64,000 nt of DNA from Acanthaster planci (GCF_001949145.1 NW_019091385.1:1888938-1952937), one strand, 5' to 3'. Positions 13,420 through 25,720 are shown, counted from the first letter of the stretch. Made by a program: numbers and translations. Notes: generated from the letters alone by a model not told the origin.

Positions 13420-14007
13420 CAGATGTGGAACAAGTTGTCTGCAAGGCTCCAGTCTGAAGGAGGCTCAACAAAATGATGATTCTATCTGCAGAGTAATCAA
13501 CCTGAAACATCAAAGCACAGTCAAACCCAGCAAGAGACAGATCTGCAAAGAGCCACGGGTGGTTAGACGACTCGTGCGAGCATGAAGAATTATACGAAAC
13601 TCACATTGATGGGAACAATTCTGAGAGATTTCTAGATAATTTTTGCTCAATCTTATTGGGTTTACCTGAAGAAAAAGAAAGACATGTTCAAGACACAGGC
13701 CAGAATTACCAGTCTTCCCCTTGTCTCCAGTCCCTGAGGTTTCTATATTTGCGTGGGGCAAGCTAAGCAGGGCAGTTTCTCTCTCATCTATCCAGTTCAT
13801 CTAGGCTTTCATGGTCTTGAAGTTAAAGACAACAAATAAAGAAAACAAAAGTTTAAAAATTCCAAAGTTTAAAAGTGTATCTCCATCTGTTTGTATATAT
13901 ACAATTGTGTGGTGAGGCTATTCCGTACAAGGACTCTGTATAGATATCATTTTCATCAAAGACTCAATGGCAGTCTCAAATTAACTATTTTTATCCAGGA
14001 ACTCACC
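13420..14007. other. No intact gene; possibly more retroelement debris
   Basis: ORFs on the minus strand (13166-13513, 13510-13800) overlap or follow the relic and have no recognisable motif. Confidence 0.45.
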
Positions 14008-14174
14008 TCAAAAGTGAGTATGGGCATGCTCAGCAAGCAGAGTCATCAGTCATCCATTGGTCCTCCTCCCTGCTTTCAGTTCCTTGGTTTCATCTTTGAT
14101 AAGGTAGCAGTCAGTCTTCTTTCTCAGGTCATCCTTCTTGTTGACAAAAACTTCAGATTCCTGGTGTAGTGAAC
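14007..14174 (-). pseudogene. Exon-like segment B, diverged copy of segment A
   Basis: Acceptor TATTACAG and donor TGAG|GTGAGT frame a segment whose 3' half matches segment A, including GCAGGGAGGAGG and the CTGATGAC block. One frame reads VNKKDDLRKK then KDETKELKAG, resembling the KKKW..LK..TK end of Myb/SANT-like domains, but a one-base deletion relative to A breaks the frame after GGGPMDD. Segments A and B lie in the same orientation on either side of the retroelement relic. Confidence 0.3.
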
Positions 14175-14552
14175 CTGTAATACAAAACCCTTGGCCTAGC
14201 CTAGCTAGGTTATACTTTAAATTATTCACATGCATTCCAATGCATCCATAGTAGGCGTGGTGTTAAATTACCCTGCTGATCATTTCAGACTGAACTTGAA
14301 AGTTACTTCAGTGACAAAATGTCACAAATACGAATGCTAATCTTGAGAGATTGGACAAGAAAATGAGGCTATACAGATGGCTCACTATGAAGACAATGAA
14401 TAAAGAATTCCTGCAGATTATTACAGGTTAGAATTACATTTTAAGGAAAAAAGGCTTTACAAATTTTGTGGGATAGTTACACAACTGAAATAGAACATTC
14501 CCTGCCGACTACTGGAAAAATTGGAATCAAATTTTAAGGTGAGACTAGTAGA

Positions 14553-14605
14553 TGACGGGGCTTGAACTCACAAGAATGCATGCCGATCACTGGGCCAATG
14601 ACGAT
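14553..14605 (-). repeat. tRNA-like fragment at the array edge
   Basis: The minus strand reads TGGCCCAGTGATCGG then GAGTTCAAGCCCC, resembling A and B boxes about 30 bases apart; too short for a tRNA gene. May be a SINE piece or chance. Confidence 0.3.
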
Positions 14606-17010
14606 CAGACATACTTCTTTCATACAAACTAAGGCTAATGATAAAATTGTGATATAATGCACAATGTCTCTGCCGATCCCATTGTACTTACTGTTTCAAT
14701 AATAATCCAAAATGAGGTTGGAGAATTAGTTTGATCTTGAAAGCAGCACAGTGTCAAATTGTCTCTGCTGACCACATGGATCAAAATCATTTTTAAACCA
14801 TAGATTATAGATCACAATGCTTCTGCAGATCATTTTTCCCATTAGAAATCAGGCTGTAACAATTATTTTTGGGAATGACATAATAAGTAACATCTTTGCC
14901 GGTCATTGCAGTTCAGATTTACTGTTTTAATTACAAGCCAAGATGTGGTGTAGATATTCCTTTGGAGGGTAATTATAATATCACTGTGTCTTTGCAAATC
15001 ACTACAGATTATAAAAGGATGGCAAAATGCCTTAAAAATAGTGTCAGTGTCCTGTTGATCAGATAGATCTGAATTGCTTTTCCCAATTCAAGACGAGACT
15101 ATAAAACTAATTTTGGATACAGCATACCATGCCAACCATTTCAGATTGGACTTACTACATGTACATTAAAAATAAAAGAACAAATTAGGAAATTACTCTG
15201 AAAAATAAATGATGTCACAAATGTGCATGCCAATCATGGCAGATTGGACTTACACTTTTAAGATTACAGATGATCTGTGATGCCCATGGATCATTCTACA
15301 GATCAGATTTAATCCAAAACATGGTTACCCAAATAACATGTAATGGTTACAAGAATATAAGAATTGCTGTCAACTTTTGCACATCGGAATCAAGTTTTTA
15401 AGATGAGGTTGTGAGATAACTGGGAGTGGAGGTCAACTTACATGTAACATCACCAAAGGGCAATGCAAAATAAGGCTGGAAAATGCAGTGGTGATATGAT
15501 GCATCCGTGCCAACCATAAAAATTTGGACTTACTGTGTCCTTAAAGTACAAAAATTAGTTTTCTACTATGCATGTAAATTCGAAAACAACATTAAAATGA
15601 AGTGCTTCTGCCAATCAGATTGATCGGACTTACGGATTGCACTGTGCTTTACATTGTGGTCAATGGTTAAGCGTGCAAAAAAATAAAGTCAGCGTCCCTG
15701 CCAACCATTGCAGATTGGACTTAATTGTTTCATGCAACATGTAATGTTAAAGCAGCACACAATGAATTCCTGTCGACTGAATTTTGTATTTTAAAATCCA
15801 AGAGAGGCCCCCAACTCAAGAAAAGGCTATAACATCACTTTTGGATAAAGCATTTAAAGTCAGTGTTTCTGCCAACCATTTCAGATTGGACTTACTACTT
15901 TACAAATCAAGAACAACTTGGGAAATTACTCTGGAAAAGAAATGATGTCACAAACAGCTAGGCTATGCTGTAAAAATTACTCATGATGCAGAGACAACAT
16001 TTGAAAGAATCCTCATTGATCACTGTACACATCATACTTAATCCAAAACATGGTAACACAAATAATATGTGATGGTTACAAATAGAAGAATTCCACAGTG
16101 TCCCTGAAGATGAATGCCAAAAAACCTGCCATGGCGGCATAATAAAAAAAGAATTCAGATCAAACATACTCCTTTTAGTGGAAATAAATAATGTCCCTAG
16201 TGATCACAACACATCAGCCTTCATGATTTAAATTATGATCAAGGGTTGTGGGTGCAAGAACGTACTTTTCAAAGCAAAATGAAGGCACCGTCCCTGCCAA
16301 TAGTTGCAGATTGGACTTATTTATACAGCACATGATTTTAATACAATGCACAACAAATTTTTGCCAATCTCTAAAGAGCGGACTTACTGTTTTTAAAATC
16401 CAAAGGGAGGCACAGTGTTTCTGTTAACCAATGCAGATTGATTAACAGGTTTTCCTAACTCAAGATAAGGCTACAAAGTTAATACAGCATATAAAGTCAG
16501 TGTCCAGTGTCCCTGCCAACCATTTCAGATTGGACTTACTACATAAAATATCAAAGACCAACTTGGGAAATTACTCTGAAAAAGAAATGATGTCACAAAT
16601 ATAAGCTAATCCTGGCAGATTAGAGCTGTACACATGATTTGTGATGCAGAGACAACATTTCAAAGAAACCCAACTGATCATTTTACACGTCATACTTAAT
16701 CCAAAACATGATTACACAAATAACATGTGATGGTTACAAACAGAATATTTCCTGCTTACTGTTGCAAATTGGAATCAAGTATTGAAGACTAAGCTGTGAG
16801 GAAACAGGGGGTACAGAACATATGTGCACACCAATCACTGCAGATCACGATTACTTTTTAAAAACCAAAATAAGGCTGGAAAGTTCAGTTTTGATGTAAA
16901 GCATCCAGGCAAACCATTAAAGGTCGAATTTACTGTGTCTTTAAAATCCAAAATAATGTTACTACTACTGCATTTATATTTGAAGACAACATAATAATGA
17001 GGTGTCTCTG

Positions 17011-18289
17011 CCAATCAGATTGATTGGACTTACTTTCTAAAATCACAGTTCAGAGCGTAAACAGTTCTTTTATTGTCTCAAAACGTCACTGTGTCTCTCC
17101 ACCAATCAAACATTTTACGCTATTTCAATTCAACATAAAGCCATTAACAATAGCTTTGGGGAATAACACACCAATCAATCATTGCAGATCAGGCTTACTT
17201 TCATTGAAAAACATTCCAACAAAATGATGAAAAGGTGACAAAGATTGAGAAAAATTCCTGCCAAACTTTATAGATTGGACTTACTGCATTTTAAAATACA
17301 ACAGAAGGCGCAGTGCCCTGCCGATGATAATTTGGTACATAATGCAACATAACCTGCCATGGCAGCATAATGAAAAGGCATTTAGATCAGCTTTACTCTT
17401 TTCAATGGAAATAAATAACATAATTTCATACAATCACATGTCCTTAGTGATCATTACAGATTGCACTTTAGTCTTTAAATTATGATCAAAAGTTGGGGGG
17501 GCAAAAAATTACTCTTGTAAACAAAATAAAGTCAGTGTCCCTTACAACCATTGTAGATCGCTGGACTTATTTGTTAATACAACATAAGCGGTTCATACAA
17601 CATACAATAAATTCCTGCCGATTTCATTGGATCGGACTTACTGTTTTAAATCTAAGGGGTGGCACCCAACTGTACTGCGCATATAAAGTCAAGGGGAGGC
17701 ACCCAACAGAAGAAATGGCTATAAATTTACTTTGGATACAGCCTAAAAAGTCATTGTCCCTGCCAACCATTTCAGATTGGACTTACTATACTTTAAAAAT
17801 AAACAAGCAACTTGGGAAATTACTATGAAAAAGAAATGATGTCACAAATATACGTCCATCATGGCAGATTGGACTTAACACTTTTACGGCTGGGCTGTAC
17901 ACATGATTAGTGATGCAGAGACAACATTTAAGAATCCTCACTGATCATTTTACACGTCATATTTAATCCCAAACGGGGTAACACAAATAACATGTGATGG
18001 TTACAAATAAAAGAATTCCTGCTGACTGTTGCAAATCGGAATTAAATTTTGAAGATGAAGCTGTGAGATCACTGGAAGGGGGTGACATAGTATCATCAAT
18101 GTGCATGCCAATCATTGTAGATTGGACTTACTATTTTAATGTAAAACTAAACACTGGAAAATGCAGTGGTGATATGTAGCATCCAGGCGAACCATTAAAG
18201 ATCGGACTTACTGTGTCCTTTAAAGACCAAAATGAGGTTCCAACTACTGCATTTAAATTTGAAAACAACAAATTAATAAAGTGTCTCTG
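17011..18289. repeat. Higher-order repeat copy 1
   Basis: About 15 different dyad units in a fixed order, 1279 bases, opening with the landmark CCAATCAGATTGATTGG followed by ACTTACTTTCT. The same order restarts at 18290. Confidence 0.88.
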
Positions 18290-19767
18290 CCAATCAGATT
18301 GATTGGACTTACTTTCTAAAATCACAGTTCAGAGCGTAAACAGTTCTTTTACTGTCTCAAAACCACTGTGTCTCTCTACCAATCAAACATATTACGCTAT
18401 TTCAATTCAACATAAAGCCATTAACAATAGCTTTGGGGAATAACACACCAATCAATGCCTCTGTCAATCATCGCAGATCAGGCTTACTTTCGTTGAAAAA
18501 CATTCCAACAAAATGATGAAAAGGTGACAAAGATTGAGAAAAATTCCTGCCAAACTTTATAGATTGGACTTACTGCATTTTAAAATACAACAGAAGGCGC
18601 AGTGCCCTGCCGATGATAATTTGGTACATAATGCAACATAACCTGCCATGGCAGCATAATGAAAAGGCATTTAGATCAGCTTTACTCTTTTCAATGGAAA
18701 TAAATAACATAATTTCATACAATCACATGTCCTTAGTGATCATTACAGATTGCACTTTAGTCTTTAAATTATGATCACCAGTTAGGGGGCAAAAAATTGC
18801 TCTTGTAAACAAAATAAAGTCAGTGTCCCTTACAACCATTGTAGATTGCTGGACTTATTTGTTAATACAACATAAGCGGTTCATACAACATACATTAAAT
18901 TCCTGCCGATTTCTATGGATCGGACTTACTGTTTTAAAATCTAAGGGGTGGCACCCAACTGAAGAAATACGCATATAAAGTCAGTGTCCCTGTCAACCAT
19001 TGCAGATTGGACTTAATTGTCTCATGCAACATGTGATGCTAAAACAACACACAATAAATTCCTTCCAATCTCTACGGATCAGATGTACTGTTTTTCCAAG
19101 GGGAGGCACCCAACAGAAGAAATGGCTATAAATTTACTTTGGATACAGCATATAAAGTCATTGTCCCAAGGGGAGGCACCCAACTGAAGAAATGGCTAGA
19201 AATTTACTTTTGGATACAGCATATAAAGTCATTGTCCCTGCCAACCATTTCAGATTGGACTTACTATACTTTAAAAATCAAAAAACCAACTTGAAAAATT
19301 ACTATGAAAAAGAAATGATGTCACAAATATAAGTCCATCATGGCAGATTGGACTTGACACTTTTACGGCTGGGCTGTACACATGATTTGTGATGCAGAGA
19401 CAACATTTAAGAATCCTCACTGATCATTTTACACGTCATATTTAATCCCAAACGGGGTTACACAAATAACATGTGATGGTTACAAATAGAATATTTCCTG
19501 CTGACTGTTGCAAATCATAATTAAACTTTGAAGATGAAGCTGTGAGATCACTGGAAGGGGGTGATATAGTATCATCAATGTGCATGCCAATCATTGTAGA
19601 TGGACTTACTTTTTTAATGTAAAAATAAAGACTGGAAAATGCAGTGGTGATATGTAGCATCCAGGCGAACCATTAAAGATTGGACTTACTGTGTCCTTTA
19701 AAGACCAAAATTAGGATACAACTACTGCATTTAAATTTGAAGACAACAAATTAATGAAGTGTCTCTG
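18290..19767. repeat. Higher-order repeat copy 2
   Basis: Same order of units as copy 1, with few differences. 1478 bases; it is longer because a stretch beginning CCAAGGGGAGGCACCCAAC occurs twice (about 19096 and 19167). Confidence 0.88.
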
Positions 19768-20446
19768 CCAATCAGATTGATTGGACTTACTTTCTAAAAT
19801 CACAGTTCAGAGCGTAAACAGTTCTTTTATTGTCTCAAAACGTCACTGTGTCTCTCTACCAATCAAACATATTACGCTATTTCAATTCAACATAAAGCCA
19901 TTAACAATAGCTTTGGGGAATAACACACCAATCAATGCCTCTGTCAATCANNNNNNNNNNNNNNNNNNNNNNNNNAAATTACTATGAAAAAGAAATGATG
20001 TCACAAATATACGTCCATCATGGCAGATTGGACTTAACACTTTTACGGCTGGGCTGTACACATGATTTGTGATGCAGAGACAACATTTCAGAATCCCCAC
20101 TGCTCATTTCACACGTCATATTTAATCCCAAACATGGTAACACAAATAACATGGATGGTTACAAATAGAATATTTCCTGCTGACTATTGCAAATCGGAAT
20201 TAAACTTTGAAGATGAAGCTGTGAGATCACTGGAAGGGGGAGATATAGTATCATCAATGTGCATGCCAATCATTGTAGATGGACTTACTTTTTTAATGTA
20301 AAAATAAAGACTGGAAAATGCAGTGGTGATATGTAGCATCCAGGCGAACCATTAAAGATCGGACTTACTGTGTCCTTTAAAGACCAAAATTAGGATACAA
20401 CTACTGCATTTAAATTTGAAAACAACAAATTAATGAAGTGTCTCTG
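19768..20446. repeat. Higher-order repeat copy 3, interrupted by a gap
   Basis: Begins with the same landmark and continues as in copies 1 and 2 until the N run at 19951-19975, then resumes at a much later point of the unit. About half the copy is missing, probably collapsed in assembly. Confidence 0.85.
19951..19975. other. Assembly gap (25 N)
   Basis: Run of N inside the higher-order repeat. Its true size is probably larger than shown, because flanking units skip most of a repeat copy. Confidence 0.98.
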
Positions 20447-21771
20447 CCAATCAGATTGATTGGACTTACTTTCTAAAATCACAGTTCAGAGTGTAAACAG
20501 TTCTTTTATTGTCTCAAAACGTCACTGTGTCTCTCTACCAATCAAACATATTACGCTATTTCAATTCAATATAAAGCCATTAACAATAGCTATGGGGAAT
20601 AACACACCAATCAATGCCTCTGTCAATCATCGCAGATCAGGCTTACTTTCGTTGAAAAACATTCCAACAAAATGATGAAAAGGTGACAAAGATTGAGAAA
20701 AATTCCTGCCAAACTTTATAGATTGGACTTACTGCTTTTAAAATACAACAGAAGGCGCAGTGCCCTGCAGATGATAATTTGGTACGTAACGCAACATAAC
20801 CGGCCATGGCAGCATAATGAAAAGGCATTTAGATCAGCTTTACTCTTTTCAATGGAAATAAATAACATAATTTCATATAATCACATGTCCTTAGTGATCA
20901 TTACAGATTGCACTTTAGTCTTTAAATTATGATCACCAGTTGGGGGTGCAAAAAATTACTCTTGTAAACAAAATAAAGTCAGTGTCCCTTACAACCATTG
21001 CAGATCGCTGGACTTATTTGTTCATACAACATAAGCGGTTCATAGAACATACAATAAATTCCTGCCGATTTCTATGGATCGGACTTACTGTTTTAAAATC
21101 TAAGGGGTGGCACCCAACTGCAGAAATACGCATATAAAGTTAGTGTCCCTGTCAACCATTGCAGATTGGACTTAATTGTTTCATGCAACATGTGATGCTA
21201 AAACAACACACAATAAATTCCTTCCAATCTCTATGGATCAGACGTACTGTTTTTCCAAGGGGAGGCACCCAACAGAAGGAATGGCTATAAATTTACTTTT
21301 GGATACAGCATATAAAGTCTTTGTCCCTGCCAACCATTTCAGATTGGACTTGCTATACTTTAAAAATAAAAAACCAACTTGGGAAAAAGAAATGATGTCA
21401 CAAATATAAGTCCATCATGGCAGATTGGACCTAATACTTTTACGGCTGGGCTGTACACATGATTTGTGATGCAGAGACAACATTTAAGAATCCCCACTGA
21501 TCATGTTACACGTCATATTTAATCCCAAACATGGTAACACAAATAACATGTGATAGTTACAAATAAAAGAATTCCTGCTGACTGTTGCAAATCGGATTTA
21601 AACTTTGAAGATGAAGCTGTGAGATCACTAGAAGGGGGTGACATAGTATCATCAATGTACATGCCAATCATTGTAGATTGGACTTACTTTTTTAATGTAA
21701 AACTAAAGACTGGAAAATGCAGTGGTGATATGTAGCATCCAGGCGAACCATTAAAGATCGGACTTACTGTG
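20447..21771. repeat. Higher-order repeat copy 4
   Basis: Full copy opening with the landmark at 20447; nearly the same as copies 1 and 2 up to the unit with GCGAACCATTAAAGATCGG. Confidence 0.87.
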
Positions 21772-22265
21772 TTTTTTAAAGACCAAAATTAGATTAAAAC
21801 TACTGCAGACATGGCTTACTTTCAATTTCACAGTGACAAAGATTGAGAAATATTCCTGCCAAACTTTATAGATTGGACTTACTGCTTTTAAAATACAACA
21901 GAAGGCGCAGTGCCCTGCAGATGATAATTTGGTACATAATGCAACATAACCTGCCATGGCAGCATAATGAAAGAAGAATTCAGATTAGACTTACTCTTTT
22001 TAATGGAAGTAAATAACATAACTTAATATACTCAAGTCACCCTAGTGATCATTACAGATTACACTTTTGGCTTTAATTAAATTATGATCAAAAGTTGGGG
22101 TGCCAAAAATTGCTCTTGAAAACAAAATAAAGTCAGTGTCTCTTACAACCATAGTAGACTGGACTTATTTGTTTAAATACAACATAAGAAATTATACAAC
22201 ATACAATAAATTCCTGCCAGTCTCTCCGGACCGGACTTACTGTTTTACAATCCAAGGGGAGGCAC
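21772..22265. repeat. Higher-order repeat copy 5, partial
   Basis: Lacks the landmark unit; resumes at the unit CCTGCCAAACTTTATAG (21857) and runs through later units with more changes before passing into degraded monomers. Confidence 0.75.
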
Positions 22266-23009
22266 AGTGTTCCTATTTATTAATGCAGATCAAACTTAGG
22301 TTTTCAATGAAATATAACATTATTGAAATTACCTACAATAGTGGCAAAATGTCACAACATTGAAATCAAAGACAAGACTATGTGACATACTTTCGAAGGC
22401 AATATACTTTCACAGTGTCTCTGCCAATCTTTCTACATTGGACTCACCAATTTTCTTAACTCATCAGACCACACTAAGAACCTGTGTGAACAATGTCCGT
22501 GTGTAGACAAAACCCCAGTGTAAAACAGATCACACAGAGTGAAACTCTTTTATTAAAAAAGTATGTGACATACAGGTGTCAGACTTACGTTTTTTCCAAT
22601 TTCAAAATAGGCTTGTGAAAATTACTTGCGATGGTGGCAAAGCGACACAGCATTACCTACCAATGTTTGAATATCGGACTCGCTATGTAAATGTGACGTC
22701 GTGTACAGATAGAAAAAACTACCAATCCCTTGCGATCATTAATGATCAAACTTTCTTCCAATTCAGGATGTGAATGTAAACATTTCTTCTGGATGCAACA
22801 AAGAACCAGTGTCTCGTGGCAATTGTTGCAGATCGGACTTACTCATTTTTAATGCATTATAACAAGGCTGAGAAAATTTTTTCTGTTGCTGGTAAAATAC
22901 ACAAGGAGTTCCAGCTGAACTTTAAAGATCACACATATTTAAAATTTGACATGAAGTTAAACAAATTACTTTTGAAGGCAATGTAATGTTATGGTGTCCC
23001 TACCAATCT

Positions 23010-24340
23010 TTGAATATCAGATGAATATTAGTGATGTGGAGTGGCAGGATAAATGTTCGAAGTATAACATCTTAACTATTTTGTATAAATTATGTGCATT
23101 TCATTCTTCTTGGCCGCACTGATGATTTTCATAAAAAACACCATGTTATTGATAAAATAATATTTCATACAGAACAACGTGGAAAAAGGACAACCAAAAT
23201 GACAACATTTTGAAGGGGTCAAATATTTAAAATAAGGCAACAACAATTTCTGAGAGAAATGATGCTGCAAATAAACTTGTCTGATATCTTGACATATATA
23301 TTACAATAATTACATAATTATTGCTTGCACAGGATTATTCTCACATGACTATCAAAAGGTAATTTAAAGTGTATAAACATGATCTCAGGTACCAATTTCT
23401 TTTACTGGTACTGAATGGGATTTTCCAAATTTTTTAGCTTTTTTTTAGTTAGATTTGTTTGCTACCGTTTCGATTTTTCCGTAATTTGTGTTGCTGCTGG
23501 ATTGAGTCGTAGTTACTGCAAAGAAGAAAACACTGATTGTAAGAGTAAGTTTTCTGCTGCATATTTGCTGTACATTTGGTTACTTTCATTTTCAATTTTG
23601 TTGAGAGGTCAGAGGAGTTGCCATTTCCAAAATATGCAGATTTTATTACTTTATTTTACAACTGCTGTAGTTTACTCTGTTATTTACGCCTTTTGTGAGG
23701 TTGCCTTTTCCAATGAGTTGATGCAGCCACAGAAAAAACAACACTGACTCCTTTCACTACTGCTGTACTCTGTCAATTTGTCATACAAAATTGCTTCCCA
23801 GTACAACTTCTTACACAATATTAAACACAGTTGAATTCGTACTCTCTTCTTTCTGATGAGTGCCTGTTCTGTAAGTACATTCATTTTGAATTTAAATCTT
23901 ATAACATTATAAACTGTCACTTGACTTAAGTGAACTGACAATGTCTTAATCTCAGATAATACCTCAACTCTGATTGAGATAAATCTACTGTGCTTTATCC
24001 GTGATGGTTCCTCTTTTTTTTGTGTGTGTGATATCACTGGGACACCTCGCAAAAGCAATTTCATAACATCAAACAATTTACACAACTGATGCAAATTATA
24101 CCAATTAAATCCAATATTGTTGAGCTTGGGTAAGTGAATATTACACAGAGTTAATCTAAAATTCCAATTTGTTCATGCAATTCTGAAAATATTTTTCACT
24201 CTTTACTGAACAAAAGAATAAAAGGAAGAAATCTTTACACCTTATTCTTGCCAAAAAAAATTTCTTAACATAAATACATGCATCAAGAAGACTCTAATAC
24301 AATTATGACTTCACTGAAGTATTCTGTTAGTTGCACTTGA
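23010..24340. other. Spacer between the two dyad arrays, no gene seen
   Basis: AT-rich. An ORF at 23415-23747 and one at 23684-24094 on the other strand lack recognisable domains. Confidence 0.5.
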
Positions 24341-25720
24341 TCGCTTTAAAATGGAAGAAACCATACCAGGCATTATCATTCAGGTTTAAAAGAGCTTCTC
24401 CTTGGTAATTTATCTCGTTGCAATAGTCTTTACACAATTATAGAGCAAAATTAAAGTGCACGTAAAAAGTGTTAGTTCACAAGCATTCTGATCCTTTAGT
24501 CATTGCTCGGCGCTTTTACAGATACCATTAACCCAAGATTAGTGTTTTTCCTGTTCTACTTCTAAAACTCGTTAAAGCTGTCACTTTCACAGAGAACTCC
24601 TTTGAAAATTAAGTTATTCACCCAATGTCAACTTATGACCACTAGTGGAGTAACCTTTCTGATAAGAATCGCTGGGGACTGTGGAAATTTTAACTTATCC
24701 TGAACTAAATCAAGATGTCTTCTGCAGGAAGGGGCCTCACGGATATCAGAGATGCATGGTTGTATAAGCCAAGATGCTGCCCTCATCTGTGACAAAGTAC
24801 CAGGCATTGTCACTCTTCCAAAGTTAGACACTGTACCATTGTAACAAATTCAAATCACTTCTGGACAACGCACCAGGTGCTGTCTCTCCATCCATCTGAG
24901 CTCTCTGTCATTTTTCATGTGCATTTGTACTTTCAGTAATTAAATGTATGATTGCTTCCATCAAACATTTATCATATAATCATAACATAATCGTTTAAAT
25001 TACATCCATACTTTTCTCAATACTAGTGTTGAGCATAATTTAATACAACAATAACGAATTTAAATCATTGCTGGACAGTGTACCAGGCACTGTCATTGCT
25101 GTTCATCATCGAAGCCTTTACTGTAGTTTTCATGCATTTGAAACTACTTTTCCGTAATCTTGTACAATTCAAGTGATTTCCGCCCTTAGTTTGCTCAAGC
25201 TGAGTGTGAGATATGATGATAATTGCCTCTTACTTACTGTCAAGTTTTTTGAGATGTTGGACAATTATGTACCAGGTATTTTCACGTAAGTCATCAGAGA
25301 TCTTCATTGTCATCCTTTTGCTTTTGTAGCTCTCAGTATCATAGTAGATTTTATGTTGCAGCCTCTCTTTCCAAATATCTTATACATTTATAAGGGACAT
25401 ACTAAGTAATTTCTTTAAGCATATGTGATATAACAGACAACTTGAATAATCATTTGGTTTTCAGAGATGTTGGACAATGCATCAAGCGCTGCCACCTCTA
25501 TTCATCTGAGCTCTTTGTTATTTTCCTGATGCATTTATATCATTGGTTCTCAAAAGAATGAAATTGATTGTTGTGTGACATTACTTTTCATCATACCTCT
25601 TACCCACAGAATTGTGATTTCTTGAAATCAAGTTGTAAATACAAGTGTGTATCTGTTTATTTTCGTTGTATCTTATACAATTATAAGGGAGTGGGCTTGT
25701 AATCTTCTCCTGTAACTGAG
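24340..25720. repeat. Second array, units of about 200 bp with ACCAGG dyad core
   Basis: The core GGACAxTG(T/C)ACCAGGCA(C/T)TGTC recurs near 24363, 24789, 24864, 25074, 25259 and 25463. Flanks also recur: CATCTGAGCTCTxTGT (24893, 25503) and TCTTATACAxTTATAAGGGA (25378, 25670). Copies are strongly diverged. Stems flank the loop at 24789-24813 (GTGACAA / TTGTCAC) and 25074-25094 (GACAGTG / CACTGTC). Confidence 0.7.

Larger units (their letters stand above)
11280..13420 (+). mobile_element. Decayed Ty3/gypsy-type retroelement (gag and pol pieces)
   Basis: Successive fragments on the plus strand read as Gag then Pol but are broken by stops and frame changes. Gag-like GVPTFTGREKS lies near 11520; a CX2CX4HX4C zinc knuckle lies at 12364-12406; reverse transcriptase pieces KYFSCLDLTSRYHQV (from 12678) and GLYEFKRMPFGLTNA (from 12770) follow. 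The catalytic YxDD box is present as YLDN (12883-12894), so the second aspartate is lost. A later piece, LTGYYRRFVRNYSKIA near 13135, is the connection after the polymerase. No protease, integrase or LTR was recognised, so ends are approximate. Non-functional relic. Confidence 0.8.
14270..23010. repeat. Satellite-like array, units of about 85 bp with dyad core
   Basis: Dozens of units recur every 65-105 bases. The core reads TGCC(A/G)A(T/C)C, about six bases, GAT(T/C)GG, ACTTACT, then an AT-rich tail such as TTTTAAAATC. Examples with a perfect six-base stem are 15230-15247 and 17011-17027. Outer units (14.3-15.1 and 22.3-23.0 kb) are much more degraded than central ones, as expected at the edges of an array kept similar by unequal exchange. 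Short ORFs inside (61-79 codons) recur only because the DNA is repeated; none looks like a protein. No match to a named repeat is known to me. Confidence 0.9.

Noticed and set aside
17024-21735. Recurring ORFs of 61-79 codons inside the array (17024-17227, 19781-19987, 20460-20675, 17994-18179, 21550-21735)
   Set aside because: They recur because the DNA is tandemly repeated; other units break the frames and there is no domain.
14270-23010. CRISPR-like array (repeats with variable spacers)
   Set aside because: The DNA is eukaryotic, the repeated core drifts, the spacers themselves recur in higher-order copies, and no cas gene is present.
14270-25720. Hammerhead ribozyme arrays
   Set aside because: No CTGATGA...GAAA core was found around the dyads.
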